A stretch of 64,000 nt of DNA from Avipropionibacterium sp050157065 (GCA_050157065.1 CP189573.1), one strand, 5' to 3'. Positions 17,621 through 28,045 are shown, numbered from the stretch's first letter. Numbers and translations are program-made. Notes: generated by a model from the letters alone, not told the origin.

Positions 17621-18792
17621 CGGGCCCGCTCCCGCTCCGGCGCCGACGTGCCACCGGGGACCATGATCAACGGCACCAGCATCTCGGTCGGTGTCAGTGA
17701 GCCGTGCATCCCGACCAGGCTCAACTCGTGCGGCGCCGTCCGGGTCATCACCGCCGCGTCACCCCGCATCGCCACCAGCACGTGGCCGAGCCGCTCCACC
17801 ATCGCCGGATCGACCGGACCGAACCAGCCCTCGCCGATCGCTTCGTCCCGGGTGCGCACCCACGCGTCGTCACCCAGCCGTGCCCGCCACCGGGCGGCCA
17901 CGACCGTCGGGTCGGTCCCGTCGACGTAAAGCTGCCGGAACCGACCCTCGCCGGCCAGGCAGTCGACGTCGGCCAACAGGTCGGGCTCGTCCTCGACCAC
18001 CAGTTGACGTGCGGTCGGCACGTCGACCATGCCGTGGTCGCCGGTCACCACCAGCACCGCGTCCGCGGGCAGTCGTGCCGCCAGGGTGCGGCAGTTGCCG
18101 TCGAGCCGGGCCAACTGGGCACGCCACGCCTCGCTCTGCCAACCATCGGTGTGGCCGGTCATGTCGAGCCGGCGCTCATAGGCGTACACCAGGGTCCGTT
18201 CGGCTCCCGTCACCCGGGACAGGATCCGCTCGGTCCGTACCCGCTCGTCGTTCTCGTCGCGGAGTCCGACGAACTCGGGACCGCGCAGCGCCGCCTCGGT
18301 CAACCCGCTCTCGGCGAACCGGGCCAGCGACACCGTCGCCGTGGCGACCTGACCGGTCAGTTCCTCGAACACCGTCGGCACCGGTTGGACGAACCGCGGT
18401 GAGTGCGGCACCTCCCACGACAGCGCGTTCAGCACGGCACCCTTCGCGCGCGGCAACCGGAAGGTGTAGCCCACCATCCCGTGCTGGCCGGGTGGCCGAC
18501 CGGTGCCGAGCCCGGACAGGCTGGTGGTGGTGGTCGACGGCACCGAGACCGTCACCGGTGGGCGTCGGGACGCCAACGCCGAGAGGTACGGCGCGTGCTC
18601 GCGAGCGGCGTCCAGGTTGTGCCACCCGAGTCCGTCCACCATCAGCACCACCCACCGTGGCGCCGACGGCAGCACGAGGAGGTTGTCGAAGCCCGGCACC
18701 CCTTGTGCCGCAGCGATCGACGGCAGCAGGTCGATCAGGGAGTTGCGGCCGTACTGGGGTGGGAGGGGCCCGTCGAGATCGACAGGGCTCAT
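17617..18792 (-). CDS. Alkaline-phosphatase-superfamily protein (nucleotide pyrophosphatase/phosphodiesterase-like)
   Basis: This is a 391-residue hydrolase of the alkaline phosphatase superfamily. Metal and nucleophile elements are visible: LMVDGLGW, VPSTTTTSLSGLGTG with a Thr/Ser nucleophile, DMTGHTDGW, VVTGDHGMVD and GMHGSLTPTE. No signal peptide is seen, so it is probably cytoplasmic. It starts at ATG 18792, sharing ATGA with the DUF5998 gene, and ends sharing ATGA with the sulfurtransferase. This DUF5998-phosphatase-sulfurtransferase-sepH neighbourhood is common in actinobacteria. The substrate is unknown. Confidence 0.85.
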   Translation of the reverse strand: MSPVDLDGPLPPQYGRNSLIDLLPSIAAAQGVPGFDNLLVLPSAPRWVVLMVDGLGWHNLDAAREHAPYLSALASRRPPVTVSVPSTTTTSLSGLGTGRPPGQHGMVGYTFRLPRAKGAVLNALSWEVPHSPRFVQPVPTVFEELTGQVATATVSLARFAESGLTEAALRGPEFVGLRDENDERVRTERILSRVTGAERTLVYAYERRLDMTGHTDGWQSEAWRAQLARLDGNCRTLAARLPADAVLVVTGDHGMVDVPTARQLVVEDEPDLLADVDCLAGEGRFRQLYVDGTDPTVVAARWRARLGDDAWVRTRDEAIGEGWFGPVDPAMVERLGHVLVAMRGDAAVMTRTAPHELSLVGMHGSLTPTEMLVPLIMVPGGTSAPERERAR

Positions 18793-19352
18793 GCGGTCGC
18801 CCGTTGCAGCTTGGTGCCGAAGCGGACCAGCCGCTTCACCGAATCCATGCCGTCGGCAGCGGTGCTCATCCGGACCACCAGGTCGTCGCCGACCATGGCG
18901 CCGGTCAGGCCGTGGTCGGCCTCGCACTGCGGGTCCGGACAGTCGGCCGGCTCGAGGTCGATCCGACGGACGGCACCCCAGTTGACCGTCAGCCAGGCCT
19001 CGACCACCTGCTCCTGGTCGTACTTCGCCGGGTCACCCACGACCCGGGTCACCGTGACGGTGTCGATCGACCGGAGCGGCACCGATTCGGTCGACGTCGC
19101 GGCCTGCTGGCGGGGCGGCTCCCCCTCCGGGGACGGGTGGTCGTCGGTGTGACCGACCAACATCCGGGTCGGGGTGAGCACCAGGATCGTGACGTGGCGA
19201 TGGATCTGGTCGCGGCTGAAGGTCGGCTCGTGGTGGACGACGTGGTCGACCACCTCCTCACCGTCGACGCCGAGCAGCACCGCGTCCAACACCAGGTCGG
19301 GGAAGTAGCCGCAGGTCTCGATGTCGGCGCGCAGGGCCTCCAGACTTCTCAT
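18789..19352 (-). CDS. DUF5998 family protein
   Basis: This 187-residue protein starts MRSLEALRADIETCGYFPDLV. It contains a PH-like beta-rich body (DQIHRHVTILVLTPTRMLVGHTDD, then LRSIDTVTVTRVV) and a Cys/Asp-rich segment DCPDPQCEADHG. It matches DUF5998, a cytoplasmic family of unknown function that accompanies the downstream phosphatase gene. The ATG at 19352 has GGATGG upstream; a GTG at 19361 would add only three residues. It heads a tightly overlapping three-gene set. Confidence 0.82.
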   Translation of the reverse strand: MRSLEALRADIETCGYFPDLVLDAVLLGVDGEEVVDHVVHHEPTFSRDQIHRHVTILVLTPTRMLVGHTDDHPSPEGEPPRQQAATSTESVPLRSIDTVTVTRVVGDPAKYDQEQVVEAWLTVNWGAVRRIDLEPADCPDPQCEADHGLTGAMVGDDLVVRMSTAADGMDSVKRLVRFGTKLQRATA

Positions 19353-19454
19353 GGGGACCATCCTTGCACGCCGGTCCGACAGTCCCCGTCCGTCGCCGAT
19401 CCGGCTGCCGCGAGGTCGCCCCCGGCTGCCCGGTGCCGACCCACGGCGGGTGGT

Positions 19455-22100
19455 TCAGCCCAGCGAACGGGCACCCGGGTCGCGCTGGTCACCGGTGGGT
19501 GCCACCACGACCCGGGCCCGCACCACGCTCACGCCTTCGGGCGACACGATGCACGGCACCAGTTGGACGTGCGCCAGCTGCGGCAACGCGTCGGCCAACT
19601 GCGCCACCCGGTGCAGCAGGTCCTCCAGGGCGCCCACGTCCACCGGCGGCATGCCCCCGTACGAACCGAACAGCACCGGTGCGGACCGCAGGTCGCGGAC
19701 CATCGCCGCCGCGTCGACCGTGGTGAGCGGCGGGACGCGGTGGACGACGTCGGAGAGCAGGTCGCTGGTCAGCCCCGCCAACCCCAGCCGGACGACCGGG
19801 CCGAAGGCGGCGTCCTCCCGTGACTCGATGCTGAGCGAGGTCCCGACCGGCATCATCGCCTGGATCACCGGGGCCGACTCGGCGGCACTGCGGCCGAGGT
19901 GGGTGGTGAGCGCCTGCAGGTCGTCCCACGCCTCCCGCAGCTCGAACTCGTTGTCGATGTTGCGGTAGACCCCGGCCAGGTCCTGCCGGCCCCGCACCCC
20001 CGCCGCGGTGGCCTTGAGCACCACGTTCCACCCCAGCTCGGTCGCCCGGGCCAATGCGTCGTCGAAGGTGTCGACCCGGTACTGCGGCACCACCCGGATC
20101 CCGAACGCACGCAGCAGTTCGGCCGATTCGGCGTCGGACAGTTCGCGCCCGCGCGGGGTGTCGGCGAGCACCCGGTTGACCACCCGGCGGGCGGAGTGCT
20201 CGTCGTGTTCCAGCAGCGGTACGGCACCGGGGTCCCGTTCCCGCCACTTGGCGTAGCCGGTCACCGCCGACAGGGCCTGCATGGCGTCGGAGACGCCGTC
20301 GAAGGACGGCAGCGCCCCGATCCGGTCGGGCTCGGCACCGGCGGTCGGCGACTCGTCGAAGTCGAGGAACGCCGCGAGCAGCGGCTTGTCGTGGGCGTCG
20401 AGTTCCTCGAGTTGCTGCCGGACGAACGCCTGGTCGCCACCGAACACGCGGACCACCGCGCACAGCACCGCGTCGCAGCTGTCCCCGGCCACCATGGCGG
20501 CGGTCGCGGCGACCAGCTCGTCGTCTCCGGACGTGGCGTCTAGCACGACGGTCTCCACTACCAGGCCGAGGCTCTGCGCGGCATGGCGGGCCTGCCGTTC
20601 CAAGCTGGCGGAGTTGGTCACCAGACCGACCCGCGGCCCCTTCGGCAACGGCTGCCGGGCCAGGATGCCGGCGATGTCGAACATCGCGTCGCGGCGGTGC
20701 ACCACCAACACCCCGGCCTGCCGGAAGACCGCGTCGACGGCGGCCGCGGGCAGTCGGGCCAGTCCACCGCGGTCGCCGTCGTGGGAGCTCCAGTCGGCCC
20801 GCCCGGGGGCGAACACGATCACCGGCTTGCGGCGGGTCAGCCGACGGGCGATGCGGGAGAACTTGCGTGGGTTGCCGATGCTGTCGAGGGACAGGACGCA
20901 GACCCGCGTCGAGTCGTCGTCCTCCCAGTACTGCATCACGTCGTTACCGGTGACGTCGGCCAGTTCGCCGGTGCTGACGAAGGAGGACACACCCAGGTCG
21001 GCACGGGCCGCGGCGCGCAGCAGTCCCACCCCGACCGCAGCGGACTGGCAGAACAGTCCGACGTGACCGGGTCGTGGCATCGGTGCCGGGGACGCGTTCA
21101 GCGCGACCGCGTCGGCGGTGTTGATCAGGCCGAGGGCGTCGGGGCCGACCGCCCGCAGCCCGTACGCCCGCGCCAGCGAGATCAACCGGGGCGACTCCTT
21201 GGGCCCGATCCCCGAGCCGGTCAACGCGACCACCGCGTGGGCCTTGCGGTGGGCGGCCTCGATCACCACCTGCGCCAGGTGGTCGGCCGGGATCGCCGCC
21301 AGCACCAGGTCGATGTCGCCGGCGACGTCGGCCACCGACGGGGCGTTCGGCACCCCCGCCACCGGTAGCCCGTCGGTGCTGACCGCCGCCACCTGGCCGC
21401 GGAACCCGGAGGTGAGCAGGGAATGGACCAGCGGGGTGGCCCGGTCCGCCGGGCCGAGGACGACCACCGACTCGGGGTGCAGCAGCCGGCGCATCGAGGC
21501 CCCCTCGGCCCGGTGCTCGCGACGCTCCATCACCCCGACCGAGGTGTTGGTCGGCAGGATCGGGAAGTCGACGGCGATCACGCCGTCCTCGACGTCCTTC
21601 CGGACGTGGTAGCCGGCGTCGGCGAAGACTGACACCATCCGACGGTTCTGCGGCAGGACGTCGGCGACGAACCGGGTGATGCCGCGTTCCCGGGCCGCCT
21701 CGGCGAGGTGCTCGAGCAGGAGTTGGGCGATGCCACGCCCCTGGTGGGCGTCCTCGACCAGGAACGCCACCTCGGCCTGCTCGGCCTCGACCCGGTCGTA
21801 CCGGCCGATCGCGATCATCTCGTCGGCCAGCGTGATCACCAGGGCCACCCGGTCGACGTAGTCCACCTCGGTGAAGCGCCGGACGTCGGCCTTGGACAGC
21901 CGGGGGTACGGGGCGAAGAAGCGCAGGTACTTGGACTCGGCCGACACGCGGGCGTAGAAGTCGACCAGCGCCGGGCCGTCATCGGGTCGTACGGGTCGTA
22001 GGTGGGCGGTCCGGCCGTCGGTGAGGAGGACGTCCGCCTCCCACTCCACGGGGTAACCCGGGGGCAGGTCCGCTTCCCTGGACGACGAGCCGACAGTCAC
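19455..22100 (-). CDS. GNAT acetyltransferase fused to NDP-forming acyl-CoA synthetase
   Basis: This is an 881-residue fusion. A GNAT domain occupies about 20-190 (acetyl-CoA loop in VEDAHQGRGIAQLLL). It is followed by a CoA-binding domain (about 205-310), a succinyl-CoA-ligase-like region (about 330-620), and an ATP-grasp domain (about 655-870, with NVVLKATAAGVRGRQD). Related fusions, such as actinobacterial lysine acetyltransferases and enterobacterial Pat, acetylate metabolic enzymes including acetyl-CoA synthetase. Here the GNAT comes first, as is usual in actinobacteria. GTG 22100 lies 7 nt after TAGGCT with no ribosome site, suggesting a leaderless message. Confidence 0.88.
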   Translation of the reverse strand: MTVGSSSREADLPPGYPVEWEADVLLTDGRTAHLRPVRPDDGPALVDFYARVSAESKYLRFFAPYPRLSKADVRRFTEVDYVDRVALVITLADEMIAIGRYDRVEAEQAEVAFLVEDAHQGRGIAQLLLEHLAEAARERGITRFVADVLPQNRRMVSVFADAGYHVRKDVEDGVIAVDFPILPTNTSVGVMERREHRAEGASMRRLLHPESVVVLGPADRATPLVHSLLTSGFRGQVAAVSTDGLPVAGVPNAPSVADVAGDIDLVLAAIPADHLAQVVIEAAHRKAHAVVALTGSGIGPKESPRLISLARAYGLRAVGPDALGLINTADAVALNASPAPMPRPGHVGLFCQSAAVGVGLLRAAARADLGVSSFVSTGELADVTGNDVMQYWEDDDSTRVCVLSLDSIGNPRKFSRIARRLTRRKPVIVFAPGRADWSSHDGDRGGLARLPAAAVDAVFRQAGVLVVHRRDAMFDIAGILARQPLPKGPRVGLVTNSASLERQARHAAQSLGLVVETVVLDATSGDDELVAATAAMVAGDSCDAVLCAVVRVFGGDQAFVRQQLEELDAHDKPLLAAFLDFDESPTAGAEPDRIGALPSFDGVSDAMQALSAVTGYAKWRERDPGAVPLLEHDEHSARRVVNRVLADTPRGRELSDAESAELLRAFGIRVVPQYRVDTFDDALARATELGWNVVLKATAAGVRGRQDLAGVYRNIDNEFELREAWDDLQALTTHLGRSAAESAPVIQAMMPVGTSLSIESREDAAFGPVVRLGLAGLTSDLLSDVVHRVPPLTTVDAAAMVRDLRSAPVLFGSYGGMPPVDVGALEDLLHRVAQLADALPQLAHVQLVPCIVSPEGVSVVRARVVVAPTGDQRDPGARSLG

Positions 22101-22113
22101 GTGGGCCAGCCTA
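22101..22113 (-). promoter_or_regulatory. -10 element placed for leaderless start of the GNAT fusion gene
   Basis: On the minus strand, TAGGCT (22113 to 22108) is followed by 7 nt and the GTG start at 22100. No Shine-Dalgarno lies between. Confidence 0.45.
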
Positions 22114-22136
22114 TCGGGCCGGACCGGCGGACCACG

Positions 22137-22174
22137 GGTGCCGGGAGGGAGGTGTACCTCACGCTCCCGGCACC
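22137..22174. terminator. Strong hairpin after the ABC efflux operon
   Basis: Perfect 11-bp arms GGTGCCGGGAG (22137-22147) and CTCCCGGCACC (22164-22174) are separated by 16 nt. It lies 4 bp beyond the permease stop on the minus strand and upstream of the GNAT gene, as expected for an operon terminator. Confidence 0.65.
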
Positions 22175-22178
22175 GTGC

Positions 22179-22972
22179 TCAACGAGCGCTGGTCCGCGGG
22201 AACCGCCACCGGGTCAGCAGGGCGGCGACCAGCAGGATCCCGGCACACCACGCCAGGGCCACCAGTCCGTACGGCCCGACCTCACCGCCGAGCAGCAGGG
22301 CCCGCAACGCCTCGATGATCGGTGTCACCGGCTGATGGGTCGCCACCGGCTGCAGCCAGCCCGGCATCGTGGCGATGGGGACGAACGCGCTCGACAGGTA
22401 CGGCAGGAACAGCAGCACGAAGCCGTACCCGTTGGCGGCCTCCGGACTGCCCGCCACGAGGCCGATGAAGGCGAACAGGGCCGTGATCGCGAGGACGTAC
22501 GCGGCCACCAGGCCGATCACCGCCAGCCATTCCAGCGGCCCGGCCCCGGGTCGGAACCCCATCGCGAAGGCGACCCCGATCACCACCGCGGTGGCCACCA
22601 GGTTGCGGGCGAGGCTGGCGATCGTGTGGCCGACCAGCACGGTGGCGCTGACGATCGGCAGGGTTCGGTACCGCTTCATCGCCCCGGCCGTCATGTCCCG
22701 GCTGACCGACACCGCCACCCCCGAGGCGCCGAAGCCGGCGCAGGTCAAGATGATGCCGGGGACCACGTAGTCGATGTAGCCGTCCCCCTGGATCGCGCCG
22801 CCGAACACGGTGGTGAACAGCAACATCAACATCACCGGCAGCGCAATGGCCATCAACAGGCCCTCACCGTCGCGCAGGCTGTGTCGCATGCTGCGACCGA
22901 TGAAGGCCAGGCTGCTGGCCGGGACCGACACCGTCCGGGGCGCCGGCCGGGACAGCGTGGTGGTCGCCGTGG

Positions 22973-22976
<4 letters not shown>
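22179..22976 (-). CDS. ABC-2 type transporter permease (DrrB-like drug efflux)
   Basis: This is the membrane half of an efflux ABC transporter, with 265 residues and six predicted helices. The run VMLMLLFTTVFGGAI and the loop YIDYVVPGIILTCAGFGASGVAVSVS with DMTAGAMKRYRTLP are typical of the daunorubicin-resistance (DrrB) group. The ATG at 22976 overlaps the ATPase stop as ATGA, so the two subunits are translationally coupled. The exported compound is unknown. Confidence 0.88.
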
Positions 22977-23875
<899 letters not shown>

Positions 23876-23914
23876 CTCACTTCCTCTCCAAGGGGTACGC
23901 AGGGCTTTCAGCTG

Positions 23915-24026
23915 CGATCTGTGTACGTGACTCACTGAGTATGACACACACTGTATGTCTCGCACACAGTGGATGACGAAAACAGTAGATGATGCACACA
24001 GTGGGTGTCGCATACAGTGACGTGGA
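23915..24026. promoter_or_regulatory. Seven-unit 16-bp operator-like array between ABC operon and tetR
   Basis: Seven degenerate 16-bp units run without gaps from 23915, 23931, 23947, 23963, 23979, 23995 and 24011. Position 5 is always C and position 7 always G. The left three units carry CTG (as in CACTGT) and the right four carry CAG (as in CACAGTG), so the core motif inverts near 23962: CACTGT (23949-23954) and ACAGTG (23966-23971) are reverse complements. The array lies wholly between the divergent starts at 23875 and 24068, and is richer in A/T than its surroundings. I infer repeated half-sites for the TetR protein; binding is not shown. Confidence 0.7.
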
Positions 24027-24067
24027 CAGGACGTGGACAGCGACGAGAACCGACGGACGGAGCACCG

Positions 24068-25012
24068 GTGAGCCAGCCCGAAGAAGACATCCCCCGTGTC
24101 GTCGCCGTGGCATGGGGTGTCGCCGAGTTCCCGCAGAAGGGGCCCAAACGCGAGCTGAGCCACGAGCGCATCGTTGAGGCCGCGATCGAGATCGCCGACG
24201 CCGACGGGCTCGGCGCCGTCACGATGTCCCGGGTCGCGCAGTCACTCGGCTTCACCACGATGGCGCTCTACCGCTACATCAGCACCAAGGACGAACTGCA
24301 GCAGCTGATGTTGGACGCGGCGATCTCCGGTGAGGACCTGCGCACCGGCGTCACGGACGATTGGCGCAGCGGCATCGAGGCCTGGGCGCAGGTGCTGCTG
24401 GAGGCCTACCTGGCGCACCCGTGGGCCCTGGAGATCCCGGTCGGCGTCAACGCCTTGGTGATGCCCAACCAACTCCGGATCGTCGACACCGCACTGCGAC
24501 TGCTACGCCCCCTGGCCGGGGGTGCCGACGAGCGGCTGGCCGTCCTGCTGGCGGCCGCGGTCTACGTCCGCGGCTTCGCGGTGTCCATGGTGGAGATCAT
24601 GCGCAGCCGCGAGGCCATCAACGGCGCCACCCGCGCGATGATCGCCGAGGTCGCGACTCCGGCCCGGTTCCCCGACGTCGCCCCCCTGCTGGCCAGCGGT
24701 GCCTACTTCGGCGACACGGTTGAGGGGGCCGACGGTCCGGTCGACGACGACGACTTCCGACGTGGGCTGCACTGGCTGCTCGATGGCGTCGCGACTGCCG
24801 CCGCCGCCGATGGCGAACCGGAACCCGTACCGCCACGGGAGCTGGGTCCCGAGGAGGCACTGGTCGAGGCCGAACGCGCCCTCGAGGCCGGGGTGGCTCG
24901 CCGCAAGCAGGCCGAACAGCAGGTCAAGGCGCTCTACAAGGCCGAGGCCCAACTACGCAAGGATCGCGACGCCGCCAAGGAGTTCGCGAAGGCCGCCCAG
25001 CGGCTCCGCTGA
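24068..25012 (+). CDS. TetR/AcrR-family transcriptional regulator
   Basis: This is a 314-residue repressor-type regulator. The HTH lies at about 39-85 (IVEAAIEIADADGLGAVTMS, then GFTTMALYRYISTKDEL). The ligand domain follows, and an unusual charged C-terminal extension (about 255-314, ALVEAERALEAGVARRKQ) is predicted to be coiled coil. GTG 24068 is chosen because GGAG lies 5 nt upstream; a start at 24005 would lie inside the operator array. It is divergent from the drrAB-like operon and probably represses it and itself through the 16-bp array. Confidence 0.9.
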   Translation: MSQPEEDIPRVVAVAWGVAEFPQKGPKRELSHERIVEAAIEIADADGLGAVTMSRVAQSLGFTTMALYRYISTKDELQQLMLDAAISGEDLRTGVTDDWRSGIEAWAQVLLEAYLAHPWALEIPVGVNALVMPNQLRIVDTALRLLRPLAGGADERLAVLLAAAVYVRGFAVSMVEIMRSREAINGATRAMIAEVATPARFPDVAPLLASGAYFGDTVEGADGPVDDDDFRRGLHWLLDGVATAAAADGEPEPVPPRELGPEEALVEAERALEAGVARRKQAEQQVKALYKAEAQLRKDRDAAKEFAKAAQRLR

Positions 25013-25019
25013 GCCTCCC

Positions 25020-25055
25020 CGGCCGCGACGGGTGATCCGGCCGCGACGGGGGATC
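25020..25055. repeat. 18-bp tandem duplication at the convergent tetR / carbonic anhydrase ends
   Basis: CGGCCGCGACGGGTGATC (25020-25037) is followed directly by the same unit with one change (25038-25055). It begins 8 bp after the tetR stop and touches the carbonic anhydrase stop. Confidence 0.85.
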
Positions 25056-25566
25056 AGGCCACGGACTCGAGGCGACCGGTGTCCACGTCGTACAGGAATC
25101 CGCCGACGACGGCACGGGAGTTGATCAACGGCTCGTTCCGGAGTCGGGCGACGTCGTAGCGCACCCCGGCGAGCTGGTCGGTGAACGCGGCGACCGACAG
25201 GCCACCCAGGTCGATCCCGCTGTGCTCCATCGCCTTCGCGCGGATCGCCTCCGCGCCGCCGGCCATCGCACACCGGGTGTGCGGGACGAGCATGATGCGG
25301 GAGACGCCGAGCAGGCTGACCGCGAGGATGAGTCCGTTCAGCGACTCCTCGGTCAACCGGCCGCCCGGGGTACGCAGGATCTTCGCGTCGCCGATGTGGA
25401 GGCCGACCATGCCGAGCGGTTCGATCCGCGAGTCCATGCAGGTGAGCAGTCCGAGGCCGGCGTGGGCCAGGCCGTCGAAGTGCTCACCTCCGGTGAAGGT
25501 TGCGGCGTACTGCTCGTTGGCAGCCAGCAGATCGGCGAACGGGTGGGCTTCGTCTGGTTCCGGCAC
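25054..25566 (-). CDS. Beta-class carbonic anhydrase
   Basis: This enzyme interconverts CO2 and bicarbonate. It has 170 residues, a short beta-CA. Zinc ligands are C43 in CMDSR, H96 and C99 in HTRC, and the D45-R47 dyad is present. The GTG at 25566 lies 7 nt after TAAGCT with no ribosome site, so the message may be leaderless. It starts only 20 bp past the parC stop on the same strand, so read-through from parC is also possible. Confidence 0.93.
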   Translation of the reverse strand: MPEPDEAHPFADLLAANEQYAATFTGGEHFDGLAHAGLGLLTCMDSRIEPLGMVGLHIGDAKILRTPGGRLTEESLNGLILAVSLLGVSRIMLVPHTRCAMAGGAEAIRAKAMEHSGIDLGGLSVAAFTDQLAGVRYDVARLRNEPLINSRAVVGGFLYDVDTGRLESVA

Positions 25567-25579
25567 GGACCCGAGCTTA
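25567..25579 (-). promoter_or_regulatory. -10 element placed for leaderless start of carbonic anhydrase
   Basis: On the minus strand, TAAGCT (25579 to 25574) is followed by 7 nt and GTG 25566. The -35 region would lie in the last codons of parC. Confidence 0.4.
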
Positions 25580-25585
25580 GACCCG

Positions 25586-28045
25586 TCACGAGGTGGCCGT
25601 ACCGACCGTTCCACTGCCGACGCCCAGTACCGGTTGGCTGCCGCCCATCCCGGAGCCGTCCCGCTTGCCGGTCGGTTCCGGCAGCGGTACCGGGCTGCCA
25701 CTCGCCGCGGTGGCCAGCGCCGGCCCACGGCCGACCCACGCCAGGATCAGCTGGTCCTCGCCACGCAGGAACCGGTGGCACCGCACTCCCGCGGTGGCCC
25801 GGCCCTTGGCGGGGTACTCCCCCAACTCGGTGTTCTTGACCGACCCGGCGTCGGTCCCGGGTAGTGCGTCGGCCGAACCGGAGACGGTCACCACGACCGC
25901 GTCGTCGGGCCGGGCCGCACCGAAGAAGCAGACCTCGGCGCCGGCGGCGAGCTTGATCCCGGCGACCCCACCACCGGTACGGCCCTGCGGCCTGACGGCG
26001 GCTGCCGGGAAGTGCAGGAGTTGCGCATCGGTGGTCACGAAGACCAGGTCGGCCTCGGGGTCGGTCAGCTCCAGCGCGCCGACCACCTCGTCGCCGTCGG
26101 CCAGCCGGATCACCTCCCACGCGTCCTTGCCCAGCACCTCGGGGTTGACCCGCTTCACCACGCCCTGTCTGGTGCCGATGGCGAGCCCGGGCGAGTCGTC
26201 GGTCAGGGTCGTCAGCCCGAGCACCCGTTCGCCCTGCTCGAGCATGATCAACTCCGACAGTTGCACCCCGCCGGCGAGGTTCGGCGCCTGGGCGGTGACC
26301 GGGACGGTCGGCAGCTCGATGGCCGACAGCTTGAGCAGCCGGCCGGCCGAGGTGAGCACACCGAAGTCGGCCCGTGCGGTGACGCGGATCGCGGAGCCGA
26401 TCACGTCGTGCCCGGACCGGTCCTGGCTGGCGGGCAGGTCCTCACCGTGGTCGGTGCGCGCCACCAAACCGGTCACCGACAACAACACCCAGCACGGGTC
26501 GTCGGGCACCTCGAGCGGCTCGGCGGCCGACACCTTCGGAGCGCCGCCGGAGGCGAGCAGCACCGTACGACGAGGGGTCCCGTGATCCTTGGCGACCTGC
26601 GCCAACTCGTCGGAGACGACGGCGCGCAACTTCTGTTCGTCGTCGATGATCTCGGTCAGCTCGGCGATCCTGGCCTGCAGTTCCTGCTGCTCGGTCTCCA
26701 ACTCCAGCCGGGAGAACTTGGTGAGCCGGCGCAGCGGCATCTCCAGGATGTAGTTGGTCTGGGTGACGGTGAGCTCGAACACCTCCATCAGCTTGGCCCG
26801 CGCGGCGGCCACGTCGTCGGAGCCACGGATGATCGCGATCACGTCGTCGATGTCGAGGATGGCGACGAGCAGGCCGTCGACCAGGTGGAGCCGTTCCTCG
26901 GCCTTGCCGCGCCAGAACGTCGTCCGGCGCAGCGTCACCTCGAGCCGGTGCTGCAGGTAGACCTGCAGCATCTCCAACAGCCCGAGGGTGCGGGGCTGCC
27001 CCTCGACCAGGGCGACCGCGTTGATCGCGAACGAGTCCTCCAGCTTGGTCAGCTTGAACAGCTGCTCCAGCACGGCCTCGGGATTGAAGCCGTTCTTGAT
27101 CTCGATCACCAGGCGGGTGCCGTTGGCCAGGTCGGTCAGGTCCTTCAGGTCGGCGATGCCCTGCAACTTCTTGTTGCCGACCGCAACCTTGATCTGCTCG
27201 ATGATCTTCTCCGGGCCGACCAGGTACGGCAGCTCGGTGACCACGATCCCCTTGCGGCGTGGGGTGATCTGCTCGATCCGGGTGGTCGCGCGCACCTTGA
27301 ACGAACCGCGGCCGGTGGCGTACGCGTCGGCGATCCCCTCGAGGCCGATGATCTTGCCACCCGTGGGCAGGTCAGGCCCGGGGATGAACCGCATGATCGA
27401 CTCGAGGGTCGAGTTCGGGTGCTTGATCAGGTGCCGCAACGCCTGCACCACCTCGACCAGGTTGTGCGGGGCGATGTTGGTCGCCATGCCCACCGCGATC
27501 CCGGACGCCCCGTTCACCAGCAGGTTGGGGAAGGCCGCCGGCAGCACCGACGGCTCGACCTCCTTGCCGTCGTAGTTGGGCCGGAAGTCGACGGTGTCGG
27601 CCTCCAACCCGGCGGTCAACGCCAGCGCGGCCGGGGCCATCCGGCACTCGGTGTACCGCATCGCCGCGGGCCCGGAATCGGGTGAGCCGAAGTTGCCGTG
27701 CCCGTCGACCACCGGTAGCCGCATCGTCCAGGCCTGCGCAGTCCGGACGAGCGCGTCGTAGATCGCGGTGTCGCCGTGCGGGTGCAGCTGGCCCATCACC
27801 TGGCCGACCACGCGGGCACACTTCACGTGGCCCCGATCGGGCAGCAACCGCATCTGGTCCATGGTGTAGAGGATCCGGCGCTGCACCGGCTTCAACCCGT
27901 CCCGCGCGTCGGGCAGGGCACGGGCGTAGATCACCGAGTACGCGTACTCCAGGAACGACTCCTGCATCTCCTCGCTGACGTTGACGTCGAGGATGCGTTC
28001 GGTGAAGTCGTCCGGCTCGACGGTGGTGGACTTGCGGCGTGCCAT
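25586..28045 (-). CDS. parC: DNA topoisomerase IV subunit A
   Basis: This is the cleavage-religation subunit of the decatenase that separates daughter chromosomes. It has 819 residues. The catalytic tyrosine is Y131 in AAMRYTECRM, and the quinolone region reads HPHGDTAIYDAL (88-99), with Thr at the usual Ser position. A coiled-coil gate (about 430-490) and a beta-propeller C-terminal domain follow. The canonical gyrase GyrA-box QRRGGKG is not seen, which favours topoisomerase IV over gyrase. It starts 17 bp after the parE stop. Confidence 0.92.
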   Translation of the reverse strand: MARRKSTTVEPDDFTERILDVNVSEEMQESFLEYAYSVIYARALPDARDGLKPVQRRILYTMDQMRLLPDRGHVKCARVVGQVMGQLHPHGDTAIYDALVRTAQAWTMRLPVVDGHGNFGSPDSGPAAMRYTECRMAPAALALTAGLEADTVDFRPNYDGKEVEPSVLPAAFPNLLVNGASGIAVGMATNIAPHNLVEVVQALRHLIKHPNSTLESIMRFIPGPDLPTGGKIIGLEGIADAYATGRGSFKVRATTRIEQITPRRKGIVVTELPYLVGPEKIIEQIKVAVGNKKLQGIADLKDLTDLANGTRLVIEIKNGFNPEAVLEQLFKLTKLEDSFAINAVALVEGQPRTLGLLEMLQVYLQHRLEVTLRRTTFWRGKAEERLHLVDGLLVAILDIDDVIAIIRGSDDVAAARAKLMEVFELTVTQTNYILEMPLRRLTKFSRLELETEQQELQARIAELTEIIDDEQKLRAVVSDELAQVAKDHGTPRRTVLLASGGAPKVSAAEPLEVPDDPCWVLLSVTGLVARTDHGEDLPASQDRSGHDVIGSAIRVTARADFGVLTSAGRLLKLSAIELPTVPVTAQAPNLAGGVQLSELIMLEQGERVLGLTTLTDDSPGLAIGTRQGVVKRVNPEVLGKDAWEVIRLADGDEVVGALELTDPEADLVFVTTDAQLLHFPAAAVRPQGRTGGGVAGIKLAAGAEVCFFGAARPDDAVVVTVSGSADALPGTDAGSVKNTELGEYPAKGRATAGVRCHRFLRGEDQLILAWVGRGPALATAASGSPVPLPEPTGKRDGSGMGGSQPVLGVGSGTVGTATS

